64,000 nucleotides of DNA from Arthrobacter sp. PM3 (GCF_003352915.1 NZ_CP022314.1:3748940-3812939); one strand, 5' to 3'. Shown: positions 27,837 through 39,034, counted from the first letter of the stretch. Notes: a model not told the origin generated them from the letters alone. Program-made: numbers and translations.

Positions 27837-28507
27837 GAGCCGTCCACCGGGCCCGGCAGGAATCCCAGTTCCTGCCGGGCCCGGGTGATGTCGGGCTGGG
27901 CCCAGCGGGCCGAATACTCCGCGTTGCTGCTGAGGGAGCGCAGCTCGGCCCGGTCGAGGTAAAGGATGCCGTGCACGTGGTCGGCCTCATGCTGGACGAT
28001 GCGTGCCTGCCATCCGGTGAAGGTCCGCTGCAACTGCGTTCCGTCCGGTGCCGTGAAGTCGAGCTGCACGGTCTCCGGCCGCAGCACCGCGGCCTGCAGG
28101 CCTCCCACGGACAGGCAGCCTTCGTAGAAGGCCACGGCCGTGGTGCCTACCGGCTGGTAGCGCGGGTTCAGCATAGCGAAGAACGGCAGCGGCTCGCGGC
28201 CGCGAACGGACGCCACGTCGGGGTCGACGGGGAACTGGTCTTCCAGCACGGCGATCTGCAGCGGAATCCCCAGCTGCGGTGCCGCCAGCCCGACGCCCGG
28301 GGCTTTGTGCATGACGCTGCGCATGAGGTCGATAAGGTGGCCGAGCTCGGTGTCGGTCAACTGGCCGTCATAGGGTGCGGCCACGTGCCGCAGCACCGGG
28401 TGGCCCGCCTGGACAATGTGCGGAAGGATGCCCGCGCCCAGAATTTGCTGGACGGTCTCGGAAATCCGGGCGGCGCTGTAGTCTGTGGGCCTCGCATCAA
28501 AGGACAT
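27833..28507 (-). CDS. def: Peptide deformylase
   Basis: A 224-residue metalloenzyme that removes the formyl group from new proteins. The three family motifs are all present: GVGLAAPQ, EGCLS (metal Cys) and QHEADH (metal His pair). It carries an N-terminal extension of about 30 residues and is a little longer than typical forms. The ATG has a -10 box 6 nt upstream and no ribosome binding site. Confidence 0.94.
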   Translation of the reverse strand: MSFDARPTDYSAARISETVQQILGAGILPHIVQAGHPVLRHVAAPYDGQLTDTELGHLIDLMRSVMHKAPGVGLAAPQLGIPLQIAVLEDQFPVDPDVASVRGREPLPFFAMLNPRYQPVGTTAVAFYEGCLSVGGLQAAVLRPETVQLDFTAPDGTQLQRTFTGWQARIVQHEADHVHGILYLDRAELRSLSSNAEYSARWAQPDITRARQELGFLPGPVDGS

Positions 28508-28513
28508 GCCCTC

Positions 28514-28519
28514 AGACTA
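28514..28519 (-). promoter_or_regulatory. -10 box of leaderless def gene
   Basis: TAGTCT on the minus strand ends 6 nt before the ATG at 28507, inside the end of the upstream lipoprotein gene. Confidence 0.5.
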
Positions 28520-29539
28520 CTGGCGGCCGCAGGCGGTTGTAACAAAATCGTAGATACGAGCCCGAAGTTTGTCGCCGGCGTCGATCTTCAGAACACCCTC
28601 ACGGCCTGCCACGCTGACCCGCAGGGGCAAGAGCGTGCCCACCTTGTCCTCGGCCACGGAGTGCGGATCGCAACGGGCGGGCCGGATGCTGAGCGGGAGT
28701 CCCACCGCCGGTCCGCCGGGCCGGAGCGTCAGCATCCGGGGCCACGGCGCGGCCGGTGACTGCGCCAGCAGCGTGGTTTCATCAATGCGCTGTATCACCA
28801 GTTCGCCGGGAGCCGCTCCGCCGGCGGTGTCCGTCCCGGCACTGGTCGGCGTGATCAGCAGGCGGACGACGGCGGTGCGCCCGTCCGGGGACGCCTCGAG
28901 GTTCGGATCGAGCATGATGGTGGCGACGGCGGCGGCCTCCTTGCGCAGGCACAGCTCGGCGTTGTTCCGCGCCAGGACGCCGAACGGGTCAGCGGCTGCG
29001 GCTGCAGCGACCGTCGGCGCCGGCGTTGGCGATTGTGGTCCGGGCACGGTGCCGGCAGGCGTCGACAGCCGCAGCGACACGTGTGCCGATGCAGCCGGAG
29101 CGCCACTTTGGTCCGACGGTGAGACCGGGGCGGAGGCTGCCGCGGGGGTGGCGCAGTCCGGTGCAGGGAGCGGCGCAGGCAGGCTCTTCGTCTGCCCGGG
29201 CGGAAGCTGGATCCCGCCGGGCTGGGCCGGCCAGGTGATCGGGCCGGAGAAGAGCGGGCTGTTCAGCTCGGCACCGAGGACCGTCAGGATTCCGCCGGTG
29301 GTGTTGGTGAGCTGTATCTCGATGATCTGCTTGCTGTAGTTGTCGCGGAACTGGCTGATTTCCGCGGTCACGGGCCCGGCGGCTGTCGCCGCCTTCGCCG
29401 CTGCGGGAGTCGCCGGTGCAGTGCCGGCTTTCCCGCTGCCCGTACCGGAGCTGCAGGCTCCCGTCACGCCAACCACCCACACGGCAACCGCAACCCGCCA
29501 CAGGGTTCGGTGCCGGCGCAGTGCGGGGACGCCGTCCAT
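28517..29539 (-). CDS. Putative secreted lipoprotein of unknown function
   Basis: A 340-residue protein without a recognised family. The N-terminus has a basic region, a hydrophobic stretch and a lipobox-like VTGAC, so Cys about 29 may be lipidated. A low-complexity Ala/Gly/Thr linker follows. An immunoglobulin-like beta-strand region then contains IIEIQLTNTTGGILTVLGAEL, and the C-terminus holds GDKLRARIYDFVTTACGRQ. The ATG at 29539 is preferred because TAGACT lies 6 nt upstream; a GTG at 29545 would add two residues. Confidence 0.75.
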   Translation of the reverse strand: MDGVPALRRHRTLWRVAVAVWVVGVTGACSSGTGSGKAGTAPATPAAAKAATAAGPVTAEISQFRDNYSKQIIEIQLTNTTGGILTVLGAELNSPLFSGPITWPAQPGGIQLPPGQTKSLPAPLPAPDCATPAAASAPVSPSDQSGAPAASAHVSLRLSTPAGTVPGPQSPTPAPTVAAAAAADPFGVLARNNAELCLRKEAAAVATIMLDPNLEASPDGRTAVVRLLITPTSAGTDTAGGAAPGELVIQRIDETTLLAQSPAAPWPRMLTLRPGGPAVGLPLSIRPARCDPHSVAEDKVGTLLPLRVSVAGREGVLKIDAGDKLRARIYDFVTTACGRQ

Positions 29540-29545
29540 GCGCAC

Positions 29546-29551
29546 AGTCTA
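29546..29551 (-). promoter_or_regulatory. -10 box of leaderless lipoprotein gene
   Basis: TAGACT on the minus strand ends 6 nt before the ATG at 29539. Confidence 0.5.
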
Positions 29552-29593
29552 TTCCTGCGACAGCTCGTGATCCGCCTGCCCGTGCAGGATGCG

Positions 29594-30757
29594 TCAGTGC
29601 ATGGTGAAGCGGCGCGCAATCAAGGAGTTCAGCGCAGGGACGGCCGCCACGCCCCCGATGGCACAGTTGCGCGCCGCCAGGAGCCGGTCCGGGAGGGGCC
29701 GGCCCAGGGCCATGTTGATTTCCGCCTGTCGGGCGGCCTTGGCCGCGGCCCGCAGCCGGGCCAGCTCAAAATCCCGCAGCCGGCGCGCTATGTCCTGCCC
29801 GTCCCGCGCCGCCGTCACAAGCGGGGCCAGGGCGGCGGCATCCAGCCAGCCCAGGTTCATGCCTTGTCCGCCGATGGGGCTGACCTCATGGGCGGCATCC
29901 CCGATCAGCACTGTCCGGCCGGACACCATCCGGCGCGCCAGGCGGGTGCGGACGCCGAAGCTGCTGAGCATGCTGTTGCTTCCCTCATCCACCTCGTGCC
30001 CCGTCCGCTCGCGCACGCAGTGGGCCAACCAGCGGGGGTCGGGACTGCGGCCGCCGGCTTGCACGTCACGGGCTGCAGGATCGCCGGGACCCAGCCGGAC
30101 CACCCAGCGGCGCAGCCGTCCCGGCAGGGGGAACGATTCCACGATGCCTGCGCCTGCCAGGAACAGGGCAGCGTCAGGACCAAACCCCGTTCCGTCCGCA
30201 AAGTCACCCATGAGGTATCTGTCCGGGTAGTCCTTGCCGCGGACGCCAACGCCCTGCAGACCGCGCACCCCGGACCGCACCCCGTCGGCAGCGATGACCA
30301 GCGGCGCCGAATACCGGGCCGGTCCGTGCGGACCGGCCGCCTCCACGGAAACCCGGGCGTCGTCGCCGCAGAGCCCGGTGACGCGCACGCCGCGGTGCAG
30401 GGCGCCGCCGTCGAGCTCATTGACGCGCTGTTCCAGCAGCACCTCGGTGCGGGCCTGGGGCAGGGACAGCACGAACGGAAAGCGCTCCGACACACCGTCG
30501 AAGGACATGGTGGCGAGCGTCTTTCCCCGGGCCACGGCGACTCCGCGGCGGATCCGGACGCCCTCGGCCACGAGGGCGTCCGCAGCGCCGGCCCGGGCCA
30601 GGGCGGCGAGCGACGGCGGATGGATGCCGATGGCACGTGAATGAGGTTCCGGCCCACGTCGCTGTTCGAGCACCTGCACCTCCAGCCCCTCCTGCAGCAG
30701 GAGCGCGGCCGTGAACAGACCCACCGGGCCCGCGCCGATGATCAGCACGTCAGCCAC
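29594..30757 (-). CDS. FAD-dependent monooxygenase of type III PKS operon
   Basis: A 387-residue flavoprotein of the PHBH/UbiH aromatic hydroxylase group. The Rossmann motif IIGAGPVG is at residues 6-13, the DG motif is in IAADGVRSG, and the GD motif is in LIGDAAHEVSPIGGQGMNLG. It is the last gene of a three-gene operon and overlaps the methyltransferase gene by 8 nt. By analogy with the phenolic-lipid srs operon of Streptomyces it could hydroxylate the resorcinol or pyrone product; that assignment is inferred from context. Confidence 0.85.
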   Translation of the reverse strand: MADVLIIGAGPVGLFTAALLLQEGLEVQVLEQRRGPEPHSRAIGIHPPSLAALARAGAADALVAEGVRIRRGVAVARGKTLATMSFDGVSERFPFVLSLPQARTEVLLEQRVNELDGGALHRGVRVTGLCGDDARVSVEAAGPHGPARYSAPLVIAADGVRSGVRGLQGVGVRGKDYPDRYLMGDFADGTGFGPDAALFLAGAGIVESFPLPGRLRRWVVRLGPGDPAARDVQAGGRSPDPRWLAHCVRERTGHEVDEGSNSMLSSFGVRTRLARRMVSGRTVLIGDAAHEVSPIGGQGMNLGWLDAAALAPLVTAARDGQDIARRLRDFELARLRAAAKAARQAEINMALGRPLPDRLLAARNCAIGGVAAVPALNSLIARRFTMH

Positions 30758-31490
30758 GGTCAGCGGGTCCCCGCGGCCGGCCGGCGGCAGCGTCCAGGCG
30801 CAGCACGTTCCGGAACGGTGCCCGGCGGGCCACCGTCCAGCCCGGGGGAGCGGCGGCGGCCAGCTCCGTGGCGGTGTAGCTGCGCCGGATTGAGGTCAGC
30901 CCGTCCTGCCGGATGTAGGAGCCCGTGAACACCCAGGACACGGCGAAGAAGAGCGCATAGGCGGCGGGGCTGCGGCGCAGGTCGTTGTGGATCACCCTGC
31001 CCCGGGACAACGTGGCCGACTCGGCGAGAAACGCCGGAAGCCCGTCAAGGTGATGCAGCACGTGGTTGGACACCACGAGGTCGTACCGCCGGCCTTCGCC
31101 GACCAGGTCCGCCGCCGTCGCCTGACGGAAGGTGACGCCGGAACCGGCGTGCCGGCTCCGGGCGAAAAGGCTCGCCCGGGGGTCCGGGTCGATCGCCGTG
31201 ACGTCCAGGAGCAGACCGTCCCGGGCGGCCCAGCGCGCCAGCAGCACCGGAACGTCGCCTCCGCCGCACCCGATGTCCAGCAGTTCGGTGCGAAGGTCCG
31301 CGCTCAACCGCGGCCGCACGTGTTCCCGGTAGAGGCCGTGCCAGCCGGCGAGCGCCCGGTTGATGAGCGCGAACTGCGCGTAGGTGCGCTCCAGGCGGCC
31401 CGGATCACAGCCGGGCAGGTCCATCTCCTCGACGGCGTCGGCCGCCCGCTGCCGTAGTAGTGTTGCCCGCAACAGAGCCGCCCGCAACAC
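30750..31490 (-). CDS. Class I SAM-dependent methyltransferase of type III PKS operon
   Basis: A 246-residue soluble methyltransferase. The SAM motif LLDIGCGGGDVPVLLARW is near residue 70, and SNHVLHHL is the typical post-motif segment. It starts with GTG 8 nt after the type III PKS stop and overlaps the following monooxygenase, so the three are co-translated. It probably methylates the polyketide product. It is not the membrane isoprenylcysteine-type methyltransferase found in some other phenolic-lipid operons. Confidence 0.85.
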   Translation of the reverse strand: MLRAALLRATLLRQRAADAVEEMDLPGCDPGRLERTYAQFALINRALAGWHGLYREHVRPRLSADLRTELLDIGCGGGDVPVLLARWAARDGLLLDVTAIDPDPRASLFARSRHAGSGVTFRQATAADLVGEGRRYDLVVSNHVLHHLDGLPAFLAESATLSRGRVIHNDLRRSPAAYALFFAVSWVFTGSYIRQDGLTSIRRSYTATELAAAAPPGWTVARRAPFRNVLRLDAAAGRPRGPADRG

Positions 31491-31498
31491 GCCCGCGC

Positions 31499-32746
31499 TC
31501 AGGCCTGTGCCGCGACGGGTTGCTCTGCCGGCTTGCCGGCAAGCGCGCCGGGCGTCGCGGCTGCCGCCCCGGCAGGCCGCGGGGCTGCCAGCCGGGTGAA
31601 CAACGCCGTCTCCACCGTCAGGCCCGGCCCGAAGGCCATGGAGCAGATCCGTTCCTCTCCTGGTCGGACAGCAGCGTCCGCGCCGTCAGGTCCCCCGGGG
31701 GCGGCCGGCAGGTCGAGGATGTGCCTGATGACGAACAGGACGGTGGCGCTGCTCATGTTGCCGAAGTTGCGGAGAGTTTCGCGGGCCGGGATGAGCTGTT
31801 CGTCGCTGAGTTCCAGCCTGCTCTGGACCTTGTCCAGGATGCTCCGTCCGCCGGGATGGATCGCCCAGTGCCGGATGTCCCGGTACGGGAGGCCGTGCAG
31901 CGAACTGTCGCGGGACAGGAGGGGGTCGAGGGCACCGATGATGTGGTCGTCGATGATGTGCGGGACATAGTTGCCCAGCACCATCTCAAAGCCTTCGTCA
32001 CCGATGTTCCAGGCCATGGATTCCTCCCCGACCGGGGTGAGGACGGTTTCGAAGTGGTCCAGTTGCAGCAGGGCGGGTTCGCCCGGGATGTCCCGGGCCG
32101 TGATGACTGCCGCGGCGGCGCCGTCGGCGAACAGCGCCGAGCCCATGATGGTGTCCGGGTCGTTGGAGGTCCGGACGTGGAGCGAGCACAGTTCGGCGCA
32201 GACCACCAGCACCACGGCGCCGGGATCGGCCTCGCAGAAGGACTTGGCTGCCCGCAATGCCGGGAACGCGGCGTAGCAGCCCATGAAGCCCAGGTGGTAG
32301 CGCTGGACGGCAGGGTTCAGGCCGAGGGCGCGGACAATCTTGTAGTCCGGGCCGGGATTGAAGAACCCGGTGCAGGAAACGGTGATTAGGTGGGTTACGT
32401 CCAGGGGATCGATTCCCTGACAGGCGTCCAGGGCGTTTTGGGCAGCCTCAATGAAGAGCTTGGTGGCTTCTGTGGCGAAGATGTCGTTCCGGACCTTGGT
32501 ACTGGGGCTGAGCAGCAGTCCCGTGGCCGGATCGAAAAACTGGGGGTCCTGTGCCCGGCTGTCCGTGGTGAGTTCCTGCACCGCCGTGTGCCGGGTGTCG
32601 ATGGCCGCGGAGTCGAAGCACGTGTTGACGAGCCGGGATCCGAGCCTCGTCAGGCCCGGCTGGGCGGCGAACACTGCCCTGGCCTCGGGCTGGACCAGAA
32701 TGGTCGGCGGGACTGCAGTTTCCAGAGACCTCAGGTAGACCGTCAT
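31499..32746 (-). CDS. Type III polyketide synthase
   Basis: A 415-residue homodimeric chalcone-synthase-like enzyme that extends an acyl starter with malonyl-CoA and cyclises it. The catalytic triad is intact: Cys157 in GFMGCYAAF, His297 in HWAIHPGG and Asn330 in FGNMSSA. CTGFFNPGPD marks the bacterial group that includes alkylresorcinol and alkylpyrone synthases. The C-terminus carries an Ala/Pro-rich extension. It heads a minus-strand operon with a methyltransferase and a monooxygenase, and is divergent from an AraC regulator. Confidence 0.92.
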   Translation of the reverse strand: MTVYLRSLETAVPPTILVQPEARAVFAAQPGLTRLGSRLVNTCFDSAAIDTRHTAVQELTTDSRAQDPQFFDPATGLLLSPSTKVRNDIFATEATKLFIEAAQNALDACQGIDPLDVTHLITVSCTGFFNPGPDYKIVRALGLNPAVQRYHLGFMGCYAAFPALRAAKSFCEADPGAVVLVVCAELCSLHVRTSNDPDTIMGSALFADGAAAAVITARDIPGEPALLQLDHFETVLTPVGEESMAWNIGDEGFEMVLGNYVPHIIDDHIIGALDPLLSRDSSLHGLPYRDIRHWAIHPGGRSILDKVQSRLELSDEQLIPARETLRNFGNMSSATVLFVIRHILDLPAAPGGPDGADAAVRPGEERICSMAFGPGLTVETALFTRLAAPRPAGAAAATPGALAGKPAEQPVAAQA

Positions 32747-32851
32747 GGTTCATTCTCAGCGAGCATGCTGTCAAAGACAATGGACCGGCCCGAGAATCCC
32801 TGGCCCCGGCCGCGCTGGACAACACCGTCGCGGCGTAGCACGATCGCACAT

Positions 32852-33319
32852 GTGACCAGCATTCCCGCCCCCAGTCCGCAGCCAAGGGACGTCCAGCGTC
32901 TGCGGGACCTTGCGCGGCTGCGCCGGGTCCGAGACCGGATGGACAGGGAGTATGCGCAGCCGCTGGACGTCGAAGCCCTTGCCCGTGACGCGCACATGTC
33001 AGCCGGGCATCTCAGCCGCGAGTTCCGCCTGGCCTACGGCGAGTCTCCGTACAGCTACCTCATGACGCGGCGGATTGAGCGGGCAATGGCGCTGCTGCGC
33101 CGCGGTGACATCAGCGTCACCGAGGCCTGTTTCGCCGTCGGCTGTTCCTCGCTGGGCACCTTCAGCACCCGCTTCACCGAGCTGGTCGGCGTGCCGCCGA
33201 GCGTCTACCGGCGGGAGGCGGCGCGCGCTCCCGCCGGGATGCCGTCCTGCGTGGTGAAACAGGTGACAAGACCGGTCAGGAATCGAGAAGCGCCCGCCGC
33301 CGGGCCGCAGCTAGCATGA
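32852..33319 (+). CDS. AraC family transcriptional regulator (single-domain)
   Basis: A 155-residue protein with only the AraC-type double HTH (about 25-125): LDVEALARDAHMSAGHLSREF is the first helix-turn-helix, and ISVTEACFAVGCSSLGTFSTRF the second. No ligand-binding domain is present. The GTG at 32852 is chosen because the family starts near it; TAGCAC 10 nt upstream could be a -10. The stop overlaps an in-frame ATG of the VOC gene (ATGA at 33316), so it is linked to the VOC and UvrA-like genes downstream, but it is also divergent from the type III PKS. Confidence 0.87.
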   Translation: MTSIPAPSPQPRDVQRLRDLARLRRVRDRMDREYAQPLDVEALARDAHMSAGHLSREFRLAYGESPYSYLMTRRIERAMALLRRGDISVTEACFAVGCSSLGTFSTRFTELVGVPPSVYRREAARAPAGMPSCVVKQVTRPVRNREAPAAGPQLA

Positions 33320-33324
33320 ACGCC

Positions 33325-33735
33325 ATGGACATCACAATTCACGCGAGTTTTCTTCCACACAACGACCCCGACGCCTCCCTGGCGTTCTACCGCGACACCC
33401 TCGGTTTTGAGGTCCGCAACGACGTCGGCTACGGCGGGATGCGCTGGATCACCGTCGGCCCGGTGGGCCAGCCCGGCACCTCGATCGTGCTGGAGCCGCC
33501 GGCTGCGGATCCGGGCATTACCGACGAGGAACGCCGCACCATCGCCGAAATGATCGCCAAGGGCACCTACGCGCGTGTACTGCTGGCAACCAGCGACGTC
33601 GACGGCACGTTCGAACGGCTGCAGGCCAGCGGCGCGGAGGTCGTCCAGGAGCCGACCGACCAGGCGTACGGGGTCCGCGACTGCGCGTTTCGCGATCCCG
33701 CGGGGAACCTGCTCCGGATCCAGGAGCCCCGCTGA
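33325..33735 (+). CDS. VOC family (glyoxalase-like) protein
   Basis: A 136-residue protein of the vicinal oxygen chelate superfamily. It has the two beta-alpha-beta-beta-beta modules, with LAFYRDTLGFEV in the first and VRDCAFRDPAGNLLRIQE at the end. It could be a dioxygenase, an isomerase or a drug-binding resistance protein. The start is the ATG at 33325 (7 nt after TAGCAT) or the ATG at 33316 that overlaps the AraC stop. It lies 55 nt before a UvrA-like gene and is likely co-expressed with it. Confidence 0.87.
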   Translation: MDITIHASFLPHNDPDASLAFYRDTLGFEVRNDVGYGGMRWITVGPVGQPGTSIVLEPPAADPGITDEERRTIAEMIAKGTYARVLLATSDVDGTFERLQASGAEVVQEPTDQAYGVRDCAFRDPAGNLLRIQEPR

Positions 33736-33790
33736 GCCCGGTGCCGCCGGATGAGACCAGACGTACTGCCCAATGACAGAGGGAGACACC

Positions 33791-36184
<2,394 letters not shown>

Positions 36185-36187
36185 GCG

Positions 36188-37285
36188 TCAGGGGCCCGTT
36201 TGGGCCCGGAGGTGCTGGCGCAGCCCCGGGATGGCGAAGTCGACCTTTCCGTGGCCGGCGGGTTCGATCAGGCCTGCCGCCAGCAGCCTGGCCCGGTAGT
36301 TCGCGACGAGATTGGGCCTGGCACCGATGCGCCGCCCGATGTCGCCGGCCACGGCCGGGCCGTCGTCCTCAGCCATGGCGTGAAGGAAGTCCAGATCCTT
36401 GGGGGAGACGGTGGCGAGGGCAGCCTCAATCACGGTCCGGGCGTTGCGCCGGTGTGCCGCTTCGATGGCCCGTTCGACGGTCGCGGCCGTGAGGACTCCC
36501 TGGTTGACCTCCGCTTCCTTCCACAGGAAGTAGCCGACCAGCTGGATGAGAAAGGGATATCCTCCCGTAGCTTCTGCCGCGCGCCGGACCAGCGCGGGGG
36601 AGACGTCGAAAGATGCTTCGGCGAAGGTGTTGGCGAAGGAGACTTCCACTTCCCGCACGGCGGCGGCGTGGAGGTCGATCTTGTCGGCCCGGCGGAGAAA
36701 GGTTGCCACGCCCTCGTTGAGCAGATCCGACACTGCGGCCGGCAGGCCGGCGAAGACCAGGCCGATGGGGAGCCGGTCCTGGATAAAGTGCTGGATACTG
36801 GCGGCCAGCTGGGCCAGTTCGCTGCGGTCGGCGGCATGAATCTCGTCCACCGTGATAACGAGTCCATTGCTCCGCTCGTCCAGTAGCTTGAGCAGATCCT
36901 CGCCGAGTGTCCGCCACGCGACCTGGCGATCCGGCGGAAGCTGGGTGGTGATGCTGAAGCCCGCGGCGGCCACCGCGGTGATGCGCCGGACTACCGGGCC
37001 CGAGCCAAGTTCTTCGCCGAGCTGGCGCATGGATTCGCCGATGCGGCCCATAAACCCCGCCGTGGCCGTCTCGGAAATGACAGCCCAGCCGTGTTCGCGG
37101 GCGATGTCGTGGGCCGCTCCGATCATCACGGTCTTGCCGATGCCGCGGGCGCCCGTGAAGATTGTCAGCAGCCCGGGAGCGCCGGATCCGAGTTGAAGCC
37201 CGTACTCGAACTCGTCCAGGACGCCGGCACGGCCGAGGATCTCCGGCGGCGTGGCCCCTGCAGAGGGTCGGAACGGATTTCCCAT
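36188..37285 (-). CDS. AAA/NTPase of the Orc1/Cdc6-like STAND group, unknown role
   Basis: A 365-residue P-loop ATPase. Walker A is GARGIGKT (45-52), Walker B is ITVDEIH (Asp147, Glu148), and a winged-helix C-terminal domain (about 290-365) contains the repeated basic motif RNARTVIEAAL and a predicted DNA-binding region. It resembles prokaryotic ATPases of the archaeal-ATPase or Cdc6-like families, whose roles range from regulation to defence. The ATG is preceded by CAGGAG 7 nt upstream. Its promoter region carries four TGTGAGT repeats. Confidence 0.82.
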   Translation of the reverse strand: MGNPFRPSAGATPPEILGRAGVLDEFEYGLQLGSGAPGLLTIFTGARGIGKTVMIGAAHDIAREHGWAVISETATAGFMGRIGESMRQLGEELGSGPVVRRITAVAAAGFSITTQLPPDRQVAWRTLGEDLLKLLDERSNGLVITVDEIHAADRSELAQLAASIQHFIQDRLPIGLVFAGLPAAVSDLLNEGVATFLRRADKIDLHAAAVREVEVSFANTFAEASFDVSPALVRRAAEATGGYPFLIQLVGYFLWKEAEVNQGVLTAATVERAIEAAHRRNARTVIEAALATVSPKDLDFLHAMAEDDGPAVAGDIGRRIGARPNLVANYRARLLAAGLIEPAGHGKVDFAIPGLRQHLRAQTGP

Positions 37286-37296
37286 CGGCAGGCTCC

Positions 37297-37360
37297 TGTG
37301 AGTGCTTGTGTGTCTTGTGAGTTTCCTTGGACGGGATGAGTCTATGTGAGTTTTGTGAGT
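37297..37360. repeat. Four TGTGAGT repeats in the AAA ATPase promoter
   Basis: TGTGAGT occurs at 37297-37303, 37316-37322, 37345-37351 and 37354-37360, all in the same orientation. On the minus strand a TAGACT -10-like box (37338-37343) lies between the second and third copies. The arrangement suggests a regulator binding site. Confidence 0.6.
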
Positions 37361-37477
37361 TTGCGTCCGCCGCCACGACGTAGTGGAATCCCAGCGAATC
37401 AGTTATGTTTCATTTCCGCAAAAGTGTGTAAAGTTTTGCCGGAAGCTATGACGACCTTAGAGGAACGAGGCAGCACA

Positions 37478-38347
37478 GTGGCTGAGAAGCTAAAAGCTCT
37501 CATCTTGTCGGGGCACATGACCCGGGAGCACGACAATGAATTCCGCAGCTTTCGGGCGCACAACCAGTGGCTCACAACAGTTCTGGAGGACACGGGCCGG
37601 TTCCACGTCCGCGTCATTGAGGACCCTCGGGGACTGGGGGCAGAAATCATAGACAAGTACGACGTGGTCCTTGTGGCGTTCGAAGGCAGGGACGGTTACC
37701 ACGAGAAGGCGGTAGGTTTCGGCGCGGAAACCGATGCCGCCCTGCTGAAATTTGTGCACCAGGACGGTAAGGGCATTGTGTGGTTCCACGGCTCGGCGGT
37801 CCAGGAGGACGACTGGGGCTACCCGGAAGAGTACAACGTCATGCGGGGCGCAAAGCTTAGTGTGCCCACCGGTCTGCGGCCGCGGCCCTGGGGCGAGGCA
37901 CAGCTTCAAACCGCCGAGCCCCGACACCCCATTACCGAGGGCATTAGTGAGACCTGGACGGTGACGGGTGACGACATTCTGACCGGCGTGCAGCTGTATG
38001 ACGGTGCGGAAGTATTGCTGTCGGTCTTCGATGACCTTGAGTCGTACGAAAAGGCGCCGGTGTGGCCGATGTCGCATTACCCGGTGGATATTCCGGACGG
38101 AGAGTTGAGCAAGCTGCCCGGCATCAACACCCAGCAGCCCCTTGCCTGGATCAACAATTATGGCAGTGGCCGCAGCTTCACCATCACCATAGGCCACGAC
38201 ATCGACACATTCCGGCGAATCGAGTTCATCCGGATGTTTCCCCGTGGCGTGGAGTGGGCCGCGACAGGCAAAATCACACTCGAAGGGCCGGACCGCCGCG
38301 GAGAGCGCCGTTTTCTGCCCTGGCCGTACTACAACCAGGAAGGGTAG
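37478..38347 (+). CDS. ThuA domain-containing protein
   Basis: A 289-residue protein of the ThuA family (glutamine amidotransferase-like fold), named for trehalose utilisation but of uncertain biochemical function. The N-terminus KALILSGHMTREHDNEFR is typical, and the core contains GKGIVWFHGSA and a conserved C-terminal GRSFTITIGHD. The GTG at 37478 follows a GGAACGAGG site and matches where family homology begins; an ATG at 37448 would add 10 residues. Base composition is less GC-rich than the flanks. It is divergent from the AAA ATPase. Confidence 0.86.
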   Translation: MAEKLKALILSGHMTREHDNEFRSFRAHNQWLTTVLEDTGRFHVRVIEDPRGLGAEIIDKYDVVLVAFEGRDGYHEKAVGFGAETDAALLKFVHQDGKGIVWFHGSAVQEDDWGYPEEYNVMRGAKLSVPTGLRPRPWGEAQLQTAEPRHPITEGISETWTVTGDDILTGVQLYDGAEVLLSVFDDLESYEKAPVWPMSHYPVDIPDGELSKLPGINTQQPLAWINNYGSGRSFTITIGHDIDTFRRIEFIRMFPRGVEWAATGKITLEGPDRRGERRFLPWPYYNQEG

Positions 38348-38528
38348 ATCATTGCTGGACGAAAGTCGGTGACATGTGGCTGCGATTCAACGTGGGGCGG
38401 AGCTCTCGCAGCCGCTTCTAGCGCGTTACAATAACGCCGATAATCAACATTATGTAAAGTAGAACCGTAAATGGCCCAACTGGGGCCCGAGCAGACCCTC
38501 CTCCGCGCCCGAGAATCGCTCTCATCCA

Positions 38529-39022
38529 CTACCGCGACGCTCCAGGGAAATTGCCGGCCAAACTTCCCCTCGGAACGGTACGACATGACTGGTCCGGGTC
38601 CATCAAGAAAAAGGCGGCAGTGGAGAAGACCGCCCCGGCCATGCAAGCCAGTGTCACGACAATGGGCCCGGCGAATCCCGGCATATAGGCGCTGACGTTG
38701 ATACTGGCAGGGAACCACAGCACAAACCACACCAAAACACTGAGCCAGCAGGCCCCGCGATGGCCCTTGCGCAGGAGCAGAAACGAGCAAGCGCCAAGCA
38801 CCGCCATGACAAGGCCCGCCGCAATCGCGATATAAGGTCCGCGCCTGACGTCGCCATCGACATGCCCCCCTGAGATTCGATACTGGCGACCGCTTCTGCG
38901 TAGCGGATTGATACTGCTGCCACCACGAAGGCGCCGGCCAGAAAGAACAACAGGTGCGCTGCCTGCATGGCCAGATACACCCCGCGGCTACCACCGCGCC
39001 GCTCCCCCGGATCCCCATTCAT
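38529..39022 (-). pseudogene. Frameshifted four-helix membrane protein
   Basis: Two overlapping minus-strand frames make one plausible integral membrane protein of about 165 residues with four hydrophobic helices. The N-terminal part (from the ATG at 39022) has HLLFFLAGAFVVAAVSIRY, and the C-terminal part has MAVLGACSFLLL, LSVLVWFVLWFPA and VTLACMAGAVFSTAAFFL. The frames meet at a run of six C on the plus strand (38865-38870); one more base there would restore a continuous reading frame through DGDVRRGPYIAIAAGLV. A -10 box lies 6 nt before the ATG. It could be a pseudogene, a phase-variable gene or a sequencing error. Confidence 0.65.
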
Positions 39023-39028
39023 GCCCCG

Positions 39029-39034
39029 AGAATA
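39029..39034 (-). promoter_or_regulatory. -10 box of leaderless frameshifted membrane gene
   Basis: TATTCT on the minus strand ends 6 nt before the ATG at 39022. The promoter is intact although the gene is broken. Confidence 0.5.
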
